Assembly: GCA_946122785.1 (NCBI GenBank)
Contig: CAMGYJ010000009.1
Span: 31,459,982 to 31,523,981, forward strand
Length of the DNA: 64,000 bases
Direction: 5' to 3'
Origin: Linum tenue
Lineage: Eukaryota > Streptophyta > Magnoliopsida > Malpighiales > Linaceae
Shown here: piece after piece, positions 33,274 through 44,934 of the stretch
Layout of the letters: every line of letters starts with the position of its first letter
Numbering within the stretch: the stretch's first letter is position 1
Program-made: the position numbers and the translations under genes
Notes under the pieces: generated by a model
What the model was told of the DNA's origin: nothing
The model's database searches: none
Seen by the model: only the letters and a program-made list of their open reading frames with translations

Positions 33274-35055
33274 TGGATTTGTTGCATTTTGTATTTGAAA
33301 GATAACATTGTTTGTTTAGTTGATTTTGATCATGGATTTAAAGGTTTTTGTACCATGGCTCACAAATCTTTGCCTTTCATGACCAATTCTAAATGAAATG
33401 TGGTATTTGCAAATATATGGGGTCCACGGATTTGAAGCTAAAAAAAGGACCAAATACGTGGACCCCACGGATTTGTATACCCCAACAAACAATATTTATT
33501 TTTTGGCAAACCCTTGAGATTTGGGTGCCAAATACATCACCCAAATCCCACAAGCAAACGATACCAAAATGTGGTATAAACATCAACGTCGTATCGTAAT
33601 CAAACCCTTCCACACGAATAAAATGTGGTATAAATTGTTTTTCCTAAATATATAATGAAATATAAATAAAGCCACAATCAAGAAATTAAAGTCGTAACAT
33701 TATTTAAAAATAATATTGATCCAATATGATTTGGAATAAAGCAACAATGGTCTAAATAGTAAAATATAATTAAAAATTGATTATTTGAGAGATTGAATAA
33801 AAAAATTCAAATAAAAGAATCAAAATAGTAACTAAAATGACAATGAATCAATTAACTAGACTCAGATGAATAGGTAATGATAACTTAATTAAGTAGAAGA
33901 TGAAAACAATTTTAGAACAATCAAATAGTATAAACAGGAGTAAACTAAATTAGATAGAACAAACTGATAATATTTGTCATATGGAGTTAAGTATGGTACA
34001 ATTATTTATAATTGATTTATTTATTTTTTCTTTTCTATTATTGGTGGCTTGTACCTAATTATTCCGGTTGACGATTACTAAATCAATGCGAATTATTCAA
34101 TTAATTTAGCATTATTGTCTTGCTAGTACAAACAGATTAATTGACGAAATTGAATTACATTTCCCCTTGGAAAGCTGAAATGAAAAAAGTTGGAAGCAAA
34201 AAATTCAATAATGCTAATATTGAAGTATCAACAATCATACCTCTTTTATTATATTTAGGAAACACACAACAAAAAGTGAGTTATGTCATATGGTTTGAAA
34301 AAGTCTAATAAGAAATAAAGTATTCCACTCATGTGATTTGTTCGTTCTTTTATACTTGGGACTTAACTTTTATAAAAATATTATTGTTTAGACCCACACA
34401 ATCATGAAAATTGAACAATAGATAAAAACTAATGGACAATAGATGTAGACATAACAGACAATAAATGAACAAAAAGGTTGTAAAATGAGAGAGAGGTAAA
34501 GGATGGAACTTGAAATTTGTCACTTGCAAAGAGGAGTATGAGAGCCACTAATTAAGAGTAGCACCAAACCTAAACTATTATATATTAATTTTTGCTTCCT
34601 CGGTCCTCAATCCTCATCACTCTCAGCTTCTCGCAATCGAAATGAAAACACGTTCCCGGAAAATAACTTCCGGAGAGCTTCAAGCTGCTCCGGTTATTTC
34701 CTCCTCAATTCCATTCCTCCAACTCCTCTCTTCTATGAACCGCACTTCCAAATCAAAACTACCTCTAGTTCCCCGTGCCCTGTGCAAACATAAACGCCAA
34801 TTCCTTCATTAGAAGAACTAAAAAACAAAACAATTGAAACCAGAGGCATCGCCAATTCCTTCAATGAAGTGATGAACGAGCTGCAAGTTCTGTTTATGTG
34901 GGAAACTTGAGCAGAGAGGGGAAATTGGGCGATGTAGGGTTTTTGGATTTTTTCTTTTTTCTTTTTAATTTTCCCATTTTCTTTTATATTAATTTTTAAT
35001 TATTGACTAAAAAATAATATTTTATTCTTTTTAATGGCAGATGGACGGAAATTTT
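33274..35055. other. AT-rich region, possible interior of a second MULE
   Basis: It is mostly AT-rich and non-coding. It contains TGGTATAAACATCAACGTCGTAT-like sequence (about 33570) that echoes 31912-31945, a promoter-like TATATATTAA (about 34581) and the small ORF at 34642. Otherwise nothing is recognised. Confidence 0.35.
34642..34812 (+). pseudogene. Small ORF, possible captured 5' end of a host gene
   Basis: ATG to TAG gives 56 codons, beginning MKTRSRKITSGELQAAPVIS. It is preceded by a TATA-like sequence and a pyrimidine-rich leader typical of a plant 5' UTR, and its composition is far more GC-rich than the surroundings. The right-hand TIR of a MULE follows at 35056-35162, so capture by a transposon is plausible. 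The family is not recognised. Confidence 0.3.
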
Positions 35056-35162
35056 AACGAATGTCCAATTCATTGATATTAGTGGTACCCGACGTCCTAT
35101 TCTAACTTAAGTGATATAACTACCCAAATTCTCATACTTTAGTGGTAGCCGATGTATTTTAC
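35056..35162. repeat. Orphan MULE terminal repeat
   Basis: The reverse complement reads GTAAAATACATCGGCTACC and so on, the same TIR family as the element at 32020-33263 (shared GTACC-CGACGTCCTATTC and AACTTAAGTGATAT blocks). No matching left end was found between 33274 and 35055, so the element is one-sided or deleted. Confidence 0.6.
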
Positions 35163-35642
35163 GATCTCGAGAAGAAGAAAAAAAGAAGAACATAGCTTCA
35201 CCTTTGTTCTCTGATTAGTGACTAGGGAGGAGAGAGAGTTGGAGAGGGAAGAGAGAGGGAGTTTTGTGTGTGGTAGGCGGAGAAATAAGGGGGAAAGTAG
35301 ACATAAATGTTTTTTTGTGTAATAGGACGGAACGAGACGACGCTCCAACGTCGGGAAGGGTGTCGTGATCGCATGCTCGCCCACACTAAGAGAGTGCCCC
35401 AGCGAGGCTAGATAGTCTGCTGCCATGTTCCCCTCCCTGAACACATGCTTGAGCACCACCTGCCAATCTCTACTCAACAGCTGCCGAATCTGGGAGATCA
35501 AGATGTAGTGCGGATGCGTCCCGGCGGACTCCCGAATCAGCTCCATAGCGGTTCTTGAGTCAGTCTGCACTTCAACTTGCCTTGAGCCCTCTTCCCAAGC
35601 TATCCTCAATCCCATTGCGATCGCCATTAGTTCCGCCCTCAT
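35139..35642 (-). pseudogene. LINE RNase H domain remnant
   Basis: It reads MRAELMAIAMGLRIAWEEGS and VQTDSRTAMELI, then HVFREGNMAADYLASLGHS, the E, D and D-region motifs of RVT_3-type RNase H. A frame change separates it from the zf-RVT piece. The tail beyond about 35330 runs into non-LINE sequence. Confidence 0.75.
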
Positions 35643-35746
35643 TGATGGAACCTCCCCCCAAAGTTGGATATTAATACTTGGACGAACCGCCCATCCTCTC
35701 TACGTAGCACCCCTCCTGCTGCAGCGCTTCCCTGAGCATACATCAC

Positions 35747-36433
35747 CTACCCATCACAGTTTAAGCAGAGCCAGTCTCTCGGCGGTGGCGTCCAGGCTAT
35801 GAGCTCCCTTCTTCTCGTCCTTCCGTCCGTGTTTATATCATTTTCCTTTGCCCATGCTAGCTGGATATGATGGTACCACCAATCCGCACGTTTTTGAACT
35901 TCTACATCCGACCCAAGGACCTTTTCAAAGACCCATGTATTTCTATTTTTCCAAAGTGACCAGCAAACTACTGCAAAAAGTGTGGCGTCCACCTTCCGGC
36001 CTCTCCCTGTCAGGTAGTGTAACAACCACCTATCCATGTTCTCGTGATAGAACATTTCATCATCATCCCCTTCCAAGAAGCCCGTCCACACCGCCCTCGC
36101 GTAGGGGCAATCCCGAAGCACGTGAAGAGTAGATTTCAGGCCCTGTCCGCAGATGGGGCAGCTGTCTACATTAGATAAATGGCGTCTCTTCCTTTCTTCA
36201 TTAGTGAGCAGCCTGCGGTGGGTTGCCAGCCAAAGAAACGACTGTATACGCTGTATAGCTGGAGTTTTCCATATCGACCTCCACAGCGTGCGACTCCCGG
36301 AAAGCTCATAGTCTTCATTTGTGAGTTCATAAGCTGTTCTGACAGAGAAATTTCCTGAATCGGTGAGCCTCCACAGTGGCACATCTACTCCTGTTTCATT
36401 GGGTGGTGGGTACAACAGAAATTGTTGCACCAC
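35747..36433 (-). pseudogene. LINE zf-RVT domain
   Basis: This is a clean 228-codon frame: DSGNFSVRTAYEL, WKTPAIQRIQSFLWLA, CPICGQGLKSTLHVLRDCPY and WSLWKNRNTWVFE. It is the zinc-binding reverse-transcriptase domain of plant LINEs. It ends in LNCDG, the start of the RNase H domain. Confidence 0.8.
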
Positions 36434-36819
36434 CTACTGGGGGAGGAAAGCCTGAATATACTGCACATTCCACTCGCCGTTCAGCACCAGGCCTGCCACC
36501 GACAAGGACCTCGCTACCTCCGGTAATTCCCCCGTCATATCTCCTAACGGAGGACCATCATATAGCCATCAGTCTTCCCAGAAGCGCACACTTTTCCCGT
36601 TTTTGACATTCCACATGAGGGCCTCAGGAAGGAGGTGGAGAACTGGTACTACCCTTCGCCACAGATTCGAGAGTCTCCCTGATGTGCGTAACTGCCATCC
36701 TCCGCCTCTCTCTCGTAGGTATTTGGCCCTGACAACTCGTGCCCATAAAGCTTCTTGTTCTGAGAGAAGGCGTCAAGCGATCTTCAGCATAAAAGCTTCA
36801 TTCATCCTCGTAGCCGTTG

Positions 36820-37663
36820 TCAAACCAAGCCCACCTTCCTCTTTAGGTCTGCAAACCGTACTCCAGTCAACAAGGTGGATCTTTTTACCCATCTCCTAAC
36901 TTCCCCAAACAAAAGCTCTGATCTTCTTGTCAATGTAGTCTCCGAATATCTTCCCAAATTCTTCGTCTCCTGTATTCCCAGTTCTGCACTAATAGAAGCA
37001 CCCACCAACTCCATGACATTACCGGAGAAGAACACCCTCGACTTCGGGCGGCTGACCTGCTGACCCGACGTTGATCCGAAACACTCGAGACAACTGTTGA
37101 TGATTGTCGCTTGCTCCGTTGTCGCCTCCCCCATCAAGATGAGATCATATGCAAAGAAGTGTGCGAAAAATCCGAGCCTTTACTCGAAATCCGAATAGGT
37201 TTCCATGATTTATTCTCAACCGAGGCGCTGATCAGATGGCCCAGTCTCTCCATACACAGAGTAAAAATGTATGGCAAGAGTGGACATCCTTGACGTAAAC
37301 CCTGGGATGGTGAGAACTCCTCAGTCAACCCACCATTCCACTGCACCTGCATCGTCGGCGAGGTTATACACTGCATGGCCAGCTTGCTGAACTCCTCTGG
37401 TACTCCGGTTGCTTGAAGAGTATCTCGAACAAAGCACCACCGGATTCGGTCGTAGGCTTTGGCGAGATCGAACTTGAGTACCATCCAACCTGTTCTCCCC
37501 TTCTTAGCTCGCATAGAGTGAAAAACTTCCTGCAAAATACAGATATTGTCAGTAATGTGACGACCCGGGAGCTGGTCTGGGTTTCAGCCACCAGACGTGG
37601 CATGAGGGGCTTAAACTTGTTTTCCAGGCCTTTCGTAATAATTTTATACGCCACGTTGCACAA
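36820..37663 (-). pseudogene. LINE reverse transcriptase remnant
   Basis: It includes CNVAYKIITKGLENKFKPLM, the A-motif block LKFDLAKAYDRIRW, QGLRQGCPLLPYIFTLCMER and then FFAYDLILMGEA, where active LINEs have FADDLLLF. It spans at least three frames. It is not functional. Confidence 0.8.
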
Positions 37664-38597
37664 GCTAATTGGACGAAACTACTCGATGAGGGTCGGTTTG
37701 GCAACCTTGGGGATGAGAACTAAGATGGTAGCATTCATCCTCTCAATTTACGCGGATCCTCCCAACAGCTCCGTGCAAACTGGATCATATCCTCGCCAAC
37801 GAACTCCCAACATTTCTTGTAAAAAAGTGGGTTAAGACCATCCTTCCTCGGTGCCTTCAAGGAGCCCATTGCTGCAACTGCTTTATAGACCTCATCATCC
37901 GTGAAATTCTTGGTGAGAGCACCCTACGCATCTTGCGACAGGTTGTTGAATCCATATGGTATGCTTGCAGCACGCTTGCCATTATCCAGGTACAGTTGGG
38001 CATAATAGTTGCGTGCCAGGTCCTGAAGTTTAGCCTGATCTTCTTCCGAGTTACCCAATTCGTCCTTTAAAGCCACAATGCGGCCTCCTTTGCATCACTC
38101 GATTGTGGAAAAACTTTGTGTTTCTATCCCCCGACACTATCCCTTCCGCTCGAGCTTTCTGGCACCAAAGGAGTTCTTCTTGTAGAAGAATTTCTTCGAG
38201 CTCGTTGCGTAAGGTATTCAGCTGTTCCGTGTCCGTATCACTTCTCCCCGAACTCTCTACTCGCTCGATCTGCATGAGAAATTTATTCTTCTTCCTCATT
38301 ATATGCCCGAAGACCTCCACATTCCAGCGACTCGCCTCGTCCGCAAAGGAGCTAATCTAACTAGTTAGGTCACTTCCCTTGTTCCAAGCTAAACACGCCA
38401 TATCTCGAAATGCTTCGTGGGTCAGCCATGCTGCCATGAACTTGAAGTAGACAGAAACGTTAAAATGCAAAAAGAAAGAAATAAAAAAGTCATAAAATAA
38501 CATGATTAAATATTAATTATCTGAACCGGTCACAATCTCAATGATTATTAAATATTTGTTAGAGGCTTACTTAGAGTGATATTATTAACGAAATCAA

Positions 38598-38732
38598 AAT
38601 GGGTAAATTCCACATTTGGTCACTACGATTACTAAATCGTATGAGGTTTAGTCCCTAGAAAAAATTAATATTAATTTTGGTCACTCGAACTACTAAAACA
38701 GGTCACATTTAGTCACTCTCCCGGTAACCTCC
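38598..38732. repeat. MULE-like terminal repeat cut by the Athila insertion
   Basis: It begins GGGTAAATTCCACATTTGG and carries repeated TTTGGTCACT and TTTAGTCACT motifs typical of MULE-type termini. It stops at the first base of the Athila LTR. Its partner would lie beyond the right edge of the window. Confidence 0.4.
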
Positions 38733-40095
38733 TGATAACGATGAAATTGCACATGTTTGCACCCTTAGTTCTTATCCGTTTGTGGAGCATAGTCGTGTAT
38801 TTTTGTCCTATTTTACGCCGGGTTGTGCTACTTTGTCACATTTCAGGTCCCGGACGTCGAAGGAAAGGCTAAGCACGAGTTTTGGGGCATTCGGAAGTCA
38901 TTCGGTCGAGCTGGAGCCAAAGCACGGGCGCGCCTAAATCAAAGCACGGCCCTGTTCCTGGACCGTGCTTTTACTGCCGAGGCTTTCCCCACGTTTGTCC
39001 TACACCAGCTCAAAACACGGGCGGGACTGACCCAAAACACGGTCGTGTCCATCATCAAGCACGCCCGTGTTTTCCCAAAGCAGCAGCCCGTGTTTTTAAC
39101 ACGTGGCAAGGCACGGGCGGGCTGGAGCAAAGCACGGCCGTGCCCTCGATCGTGTTTTGCCCAGTGATGCCCTTTTAGGCAGATTTCAGCCAAAAGAGAA
39201 GGGGATTCGAGTTTTAGAGAGACAGAGCGATTCCTAGAGAGAGAAAGCGACGAACAAGAGTTCCCAAGTGCCCTAGCTTGATCTTCATCACCATTGGAGC
39301 TTGGCTTGAGCTTGGAGGAGTGCCGATCAACGTCCAGGAGCAGAAATCCATCCTTCACAATATGATTTCCGCGTCTGAATCTGCTTTTGCTTCTTTCTCC
39401 ATGGAGTAGTTCTCCCATTCATCTGGGTATGGGAAACCCTAGATTTGTATGTTAGGTTTGATTGTATGAACTCAAGTACTGATTCTATGATTTGATTATA
39501 TTCGATTGAGGTTTGAATGATTGAATGACTTGAATCCTGATCAAATTCCTGTTGTTTCTGCATTAACCTAGAATGAGAATATCTGCCTAGGTTGATAGAG
39601 CGCCCTTCATTGAAGGTAGGGAATTGGTGACTTTAGTCAAGGAGCCAATTCACTATTCTGTACCAAATTCACTTCGGTAGTGGAGGTTTTGTTCGTTAGG
39701 GCCTCAATCTGTTTACTCCGATGGAGGTTAGTCGCCCGCTAGAGACTCAGATTGAGAGGGTCTGGAGACTTTTAGTCGAGACTTCAGGCTGTTTAAGAAC
39801 CTTCCGCAGTATAACTATCATAGAAATTGAACTTGTTAATTGCAATCCGGCTTAACTGCAGTCTAGGGGGAACCATATCCGGGTGACCTCTCTCGACTTG
39901 AAACAACCGTTTAACTTGCTTTGTGTTTTTGTTTGCTTGAATCTGCACTAAAGTTTCACTGCTAGATAACAAGAATTCACCGAGTAGTCATCAAATCTAG
40001 GACCCGGGTTGACTTTAAAACCCAAACCCGCTATACTACGCTTTAGGAAGTGGTTACACTTGGCCACTTTCTAGAGTGACAGTAGGAGTGAGTCA
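38733..40095 (+). repeat. 5' LTR of Athila A
   Basis: It starts TGATAACG and ends GAGTGAGTCA. Much of it aligns with the LTRs of element B (for example the block TGATTTCCGCGTCTGA and the AACCTTCCGCAGTATAACTA block), though clearly diverged. It contains an array of CACGGGCGTG-like palindromes at 38915-39160. Confidence 0.8.
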
Positions 40096-40101
40096 AGTTT
40101 T

Positions 40102-40119
40102 TGGCGCCGTTGCCGGGGA
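40102..40119 (+). promoter_or_regulatory. Primer binding site, Athila A
   Basis: TGGCGCCGTTGCCGGGGA is complementary to the 3' end of plant tRNA-Asp, the standard Athila primer. It starts 7 bp after the LTR. Confidence 0.85.
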
Positions 40120-40243
40120 CGGCTATGTTGTTGAAGAAAAGTGATTTCTGTTACTTTAGCATTTTCATTTTCGCATTGGTTGTTTGTTCTTTCCCACTTG
40201 TGCCTTCACGGGTTTGCATTACTTGAGTGTGTGCAGATAGTGC

Positions 40244-41730
40244 ATGACCCGTAGCCAGTCAGGAGGTTTACTGCCGTTGGATCCAGAGCTTGAACGCACC
40301 TGCCGCCAACTTAGGAGACAACAGCGAGCTAGACTGGCTACGGAAGAGCGCATAGACGGCCACTTGAGCAGCGATTCTGAGGACGAGTACGAGATGGAAG
40401 GAGAAGACAACCCAACCCCGGGGAATGCTCGTCAGGCTCCCCCGGTGAATCAGCTTCCACCACCACCGCTGGGTCCCACCTTGGAGTACTACTACACTCC
40501 ACGGATTGCTGACTCCGCCCATTCCAACGAACAACTTCGAGATCAAGCCATGTTGGATTCAACTCATTACATCATCTATCCAGTTCCATGGCTTGAAGGA
40601 TGAGGAGGCAAGGGTGCATCTTTCCCGTTTTCTGCAGCTGACGAACGGGTTCAAGCTAAACGGTGTTCCTGATGACGCAATCCGCCTTCACCTCTTCCCC
40701 CATTCTCTGGCGGGGAGTGCTAAGAGGTGGTTGGAGACCCAGCCCCCACTGTCCATCACCTCTTGGGACGATCTGGCTGATAAGTTCGTGCACATGTACT
40801 ATCCGGCATCGAAGACTACAAAGATCCAGCGGGAGATCACTCACTTCCGCCAAGAGCCGGACGAGTCACTTCGTGATGCCTGAGAGCGGTACATGGGGTA
40901 TTTCTGGCAGTGTCCCCATCATGGCTTCAGCGATGCATTCACAGTGGGGAACTTCTACAGTGCTCTCTCTCCGGACAACCATAGGGTGATTGAGTCTCTA
41001 TGCCCAGGAGGGGATATTCTTACTAAGACTCCACCCGAACTGAATCAAATGATCAATACCTTGGCTGCCAGAGATCATTCCTGGGGGCAGAGCAGCAGAG
41101 GCAGAAATACCAGGGACCGTGGTATGCACGCCATGGAGGCTAGATCCGGGCTTGAGCAGCAGGTAGCCGAGTTAGTGCAGACATTGAAGCAGCCCAACAG
41201 TCTCATTCCGGGCAGCGGTGTGGCTACACCTCCAGTAGCTCAATGTCAGTGGTGTGAGAGCTCAAATCACCTAGTGGAAGATTGCCAGGCTATGAGGGAG
41301 TCTACTACTCCCCAAGAGCAGGTAGACTTCATCGCCAATGCTCGGCGCTTTGACCCCTACAGCAATACATACAATGAGGGGTGGCGCCAGCATCCCAACT
41401 TCGCTTGGAATAGCAACACCACTAAGCCACCTGGTTTCCCAGCACCAGCAGGTGGTTTTCAGCAGAGGCAGCCTTACCAGCCTCGACAGGGGCCAGCCCC
41501 ACAGCAGCAGCCCTACCAGCCTAGGCAGGGGCAACCATTCCAGCAGCCCCAGCGTTAGTTTGCCGAGCCAGCAGCAGCTCCGGCTCCAGATAATCAGCTG
41601 ACGGAGCTGAAAAACATCCTACCGACATTCATGACTTCCACCCAGGCAGCTGTCACGAGGCTGGACCAGAGCGTAGCCTCACTGGAGGCAGGTCAGAGGA
41701 ACCAAGGTGCCATTTTGCAAGATTTGTAGA
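40244..41730 (+). pseudogene. Athila A gag, interrupted
   Basis: It starts MTRSQSGGLLPLDPELERTC. The frame is lost by a deletion near 40525. The conserved Athila gag core continues as FLQLTNGFKLNGVPDDAIRL, FPHSLAGSAKRWLE and ITSWDDLADKFVHMYYP. A TGA at 40881 replaces Trp. A single zinc-knuckle-like CQWCESSNHLVEDC lies at about 41247-41288. A Gln/Pro-rich linker with PYQPRQGQ repeats ends at a TAG (about 41557) in place of Gln, and another TAG follows at 41727. Confidence 0.8.
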
Positions 41731-41735
41731 ACCAG

Positions 41736-44006
41736 ATGGGAAGCATGGCTCGCCAAAACACTACCAGGGCACCGGGGAATCTGCCTGCCACCACTGTTCC
41801 GAACCCTCGTGACCCTCCCCAGCAGCTGGATGCCATCACTACCAGGAGTGGCAAGACCATATCTGCTGTTCCTGCCCAGCCCAGGCGAGACGAGCCACTT
41901 CCTGCTTCAACACTTCCAGCTTGTAATGCAGAGGTGGGGGAAGATAAAGAAGCACCTGCTCCCACTCCACAGCCAGTGGTTAAGGAGCATGTACCCCAGC
42001 TTCCTTTCCCCACCCTCTTACATAAAGACATGCTAGAGACTGAGTTTGCCAAGTTCATGGCAATGTTGAAGCAGGTCAACATCAGCATGCCGTTCGTGGA
42101 GGCACTGTCGAAGATGCCCAAGTATGCCAAGTTCATGAAAGACCTCCTCACCAACAAGAAGAAACTTGGGGATCTCTCGACAGTGATGCTGAGCGAGGAG
42201 TGTTCTGCTATCCTGCAGAACAAGCTGCCCGAGAAGCGCAAAGACCCAGGGAGTTTCACTATCCCTCTTATTATTGGCAGCATGCATGTAGGAAAGTCCT
42301 TGGCAGACCTAGGCGCTAGCATAAATGTCATGCCCTATAAATTGTTTAAGAAGCTAGACCTAGGTGAACCTAGAGCTACTAGGATGAGCATTCAGTTAGT
42401 TGATCGTTCTATCGTGCATCTTAGGGGTATCATTGAGGATCTGCTTGTTAATGTAGGTGCATTCACTTATCCTGTTGATTTTGTTATTCTGGATATAAAT
42501 GAGGATGTGGATGCACATTTGATTTTGGGTAGGCCGTTTCTCGCCACCGCCAAGGCGCTTATTGATGTGCATAGTGGTAAATTAATCCTACGTGCTGGTG
42601 ATGAAAAGGCTACTTTTTCTGTGTCTGAAAATGGGAAGCATTCTCATTTGCATGATGACATAGATTACTGTGATGTGATTGCTGATTTTGAGACCGCACT
42701 CGCCATCACGAGTGCGGGTACTGACGATGCTCTTGAGCGTTGTATTTTGCTAGGTGAGCAGGCATTGCAGGAGCCGCAGCTGGCAGAGCAGTTGGCCGCG
42801 CTGGAGAGTGGCCCGTTCTTGGAGGGCGACAGGCTGTTCAAACCGATCTCATCCTCCGCCCGCATCGCTACCTCCTTGGAAGAACCACCAGAGCTGGAGC
42901 TTAAACCCCTCCCTCCTCACTTGGAGTATGCATTTCTCTGGGAGGGGAATAAGCTTCCAGTCATCATCAGCTCGTCCCTCACACCCGAGCAGAAGGACAG
43001 ACTGGTGGCCTTGCTGAAGCGGCACGAGCGTGCTCTAGCGTGGAAGATCACAGATATCCGGGGGATCAGCCCCTCCTTCTGCTCCCACCGGATACTGATG
43101 GAGGATGAGATGAGGCCAGTGAGACAGCTGCAGAGGAGACTGACACCGAACCTGGAGGCTGTGGTTCGTGCAGAGATCGTGAAGCTGCTGGACGCAGGGA
43201 TCATCTTCGCCATTTCCGACAGCGAGTGGGTCAGTCCCACCCAGGTGGTACCCAAAAAGGGTGGGATGACTGTGGTGCCTAACGAGAAGAATGAGCTCAT
43301 CACGATGCGCACGGTGACTGGGTACCGTGTCTGCATTGATTACCGGCGTCTCAACAACGCCACTCGGAAGGACCATTTCCCGCTGCCGTTCATTGACTAG
43401 ATGCTGGAGAGACTGGCGGGGCACGAGTTCTAATGTTTCCTGGATGGGATGTCCGGATACTTCCAGATACCCATTGCACCAGAGGACCAGGCAAAGACCA
43501 CTTTCACCTGTCCCTTCGGCACATTTGCCTACCGAAGGATCCCGTTTGGGCTATGCAACGCCCCCACCACTTTTCAGCGATGCATGCTCGCCATATTTGA
43601 CCGTCTGGTCAGCGAGATTATGGAGGTGTTTATGGACGATTTCTCGGTTTATGGAGATTCATTCTCTCACTGTCTCCACAACTTGGAGCTCGTCCTTAAA
43701 CGGTGTGAAGAAACGAACCTGGAACTGAGTTGGGAGAAGTGTCACTTCATGGTTCGTGAAGGCATAGTTCTTGGGCATAAGATCTCCAAGATGGGGATTG
43801 AGGTGGACAGAGCGAAGATTGAGACTATCAGCAAGCTGCCTCCTCCCACATCTGTTAAAGGGATCCGGAGCTTTCTAGGCCATGCAGGGTTCTACCGGCG
43901 GTTCATCAAGGATTTCTCGAAGATCGCCCTTCCCCTGACTAACTTTCTGAGAAGGATGCCCCCTTCCAGTTCACTGAGGCATGCACAGCGGCGTTCACAA
44001 CCTTGA
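41736..44006 (+). pseudogene. Athila A protease and reverse transcriptase
   Basis: The frame 41736-43400 holds the protease, with active site LADLGASINVMPYKLFKKL and the flap-side VDFVILDINED...LILGRPFL. It continues into the RT start (VCIDYRRLNNATRKDHFPLP). A TAG at 43398 replaces Gln and a TAA at 43432 replaces Tyr. 43449-44006 continues the RT, with FMDDFSVYG as the catalytic motif and GHAGFYRRFIKDFSK. A frameshift near 43955 moves the frame to the RNase H domain. Confidence 0.85.
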
Positions 44007-44497
44007 AGGAGAAGCTCACCCAAGCTCCTATCATGGTTGTTCCTGACTGGTCCCTACCATTTGAGTTGATGTGCGACGCCAGTGACTTTGCGGTTGGAGC
44101 TGTCTTGGGGCAGAGGCGAGATCAACACTTCCGACCTATCTACTACGCCTCGAAGACCCTAAATGATGCCCAGGAGAACTACACCACTACGGAGAAGGAG
44201 CTGCTCGCAGTGGTGTTTGCCTTCGACAAATTTCGTCCTTATCTGGTCTTGTCCCATGTGACCGTGTACACAGATCACTCCACGATTCGATACCTGATGA
44301 GCAAGGCCGATGCCAAGCCTAGGCTCATACGATGGATCTTATTACTGCAGGAGTTTGATATTGAGATTCGGGACAAGAAGGGAGCGGAGAATGTTGCAGC
44401 TGATCACCTCTCCCGGTTGGACGCACCTCCTGCGGACTACCTTGTGGAGGAGATCAACGACTCCTTCCCAGATGAGAGACTGATGATGATGTGCTAA
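44003..44497 (+). pseudogene. Athila A RNase H domain, first copy
   Basis: It reads [40 protein letters not shown] and [20 protein letters not shown], ending [12 protein letters not shown]. This has the D, E and D residues of a Gypsy RNase H. The frame ends MMMC followed by a TAA created at the duplication junction. Confidence 0.85.
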
Positions 44498-44914
44498 ATG
44501 ACTTTGCGGTTGGAGATGTCTTGGGGCAGAGGCGAGATCAACACTTCCGACCTATCTACTACGCCTCGAAGACCCTAAATGATGCCCAGGAGAACTACAC
44601 CACTACGGAGAAGGAGCTGCTCGCAGTTGTGTTTGCCTTCGACAAATTTCGTCCTTATCTGGTCTTGTCCCATGTGACCGTGTACACAGATCACTCCACG
44701 ATTCGATACCTGATGAGCAAGGCCGATGCCAAGCCTAGGCTCATACGATGGATCTTATTACTGCAGGAGTTTGATATTGAGATTCGGGACAAGAAGGGAG
44801 CGGAGAATGTTGCAGCTGATCACCTCTCCCGGTTGGACGCACCTCCTGCGGACTACCTCGTGGAGGAGATCAACGACTCCTTCCCAGATGAGAGACTGAT
44901 GATGATGTGTTTGG
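44083..44914 (+). repeat. 416-bp tandem duplication covering the RNase H domain
   Basis: The unit beginning TGACTTTGCGGTTGGAG occurs at 44083 and 44499, period 416 bp. I count about three base differences between the copies. 416 is not divisible by three, so the duplication shifts the frame. Confidence 0.9.
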
Positions 44915-44934
44915 TGGAGAGTGTCACCCCCTAG
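44491..44934 (+). pseudogene. RNase H domain, second (duplicated) copy
   Basis: It encodes the same domain from [14 protein letters not shown] to DHLSRLD, then continues [11 protein letters not shown], the true linker to integrase. The first catalytic Asp (CDASD) is missing because the duplication starts just after it. Confidence 0.85.

Larger units (their letters stand above)
35170..38455 (-). mobile_element. L1-type LINE, 5'-truncated and inactivated
   Basis: On the minus strand the pieces follow ORF2 order. The post-endonuclease linker (AAWLTHEAF, WNVEVFGHI) is at 38448-38051. RT fragments are at 37663-36820 (VLKFDLAKAYDRIRW, QGLRQGCPL). The zf-RVT domain is at 36433-35747 (FLWLATHRRLLT, CPICG...TLHVLRDCPYA). 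The RNase H domain is at about 35760-35340. The endonuclease and ORF1 are missing, the frames shift several times, and the RT catalytic FADD reads FAYD (37138-37158). No poly(A) tail is visible at the 3' side, which abuts the orphan MULE TIR. Confidence 0.85.

Noticed and set aside
41736..43400. Host aspartic protease gene
   Set aside because: DLGAS motif, position after gag and continuation into RT identify it as the Athila protease.
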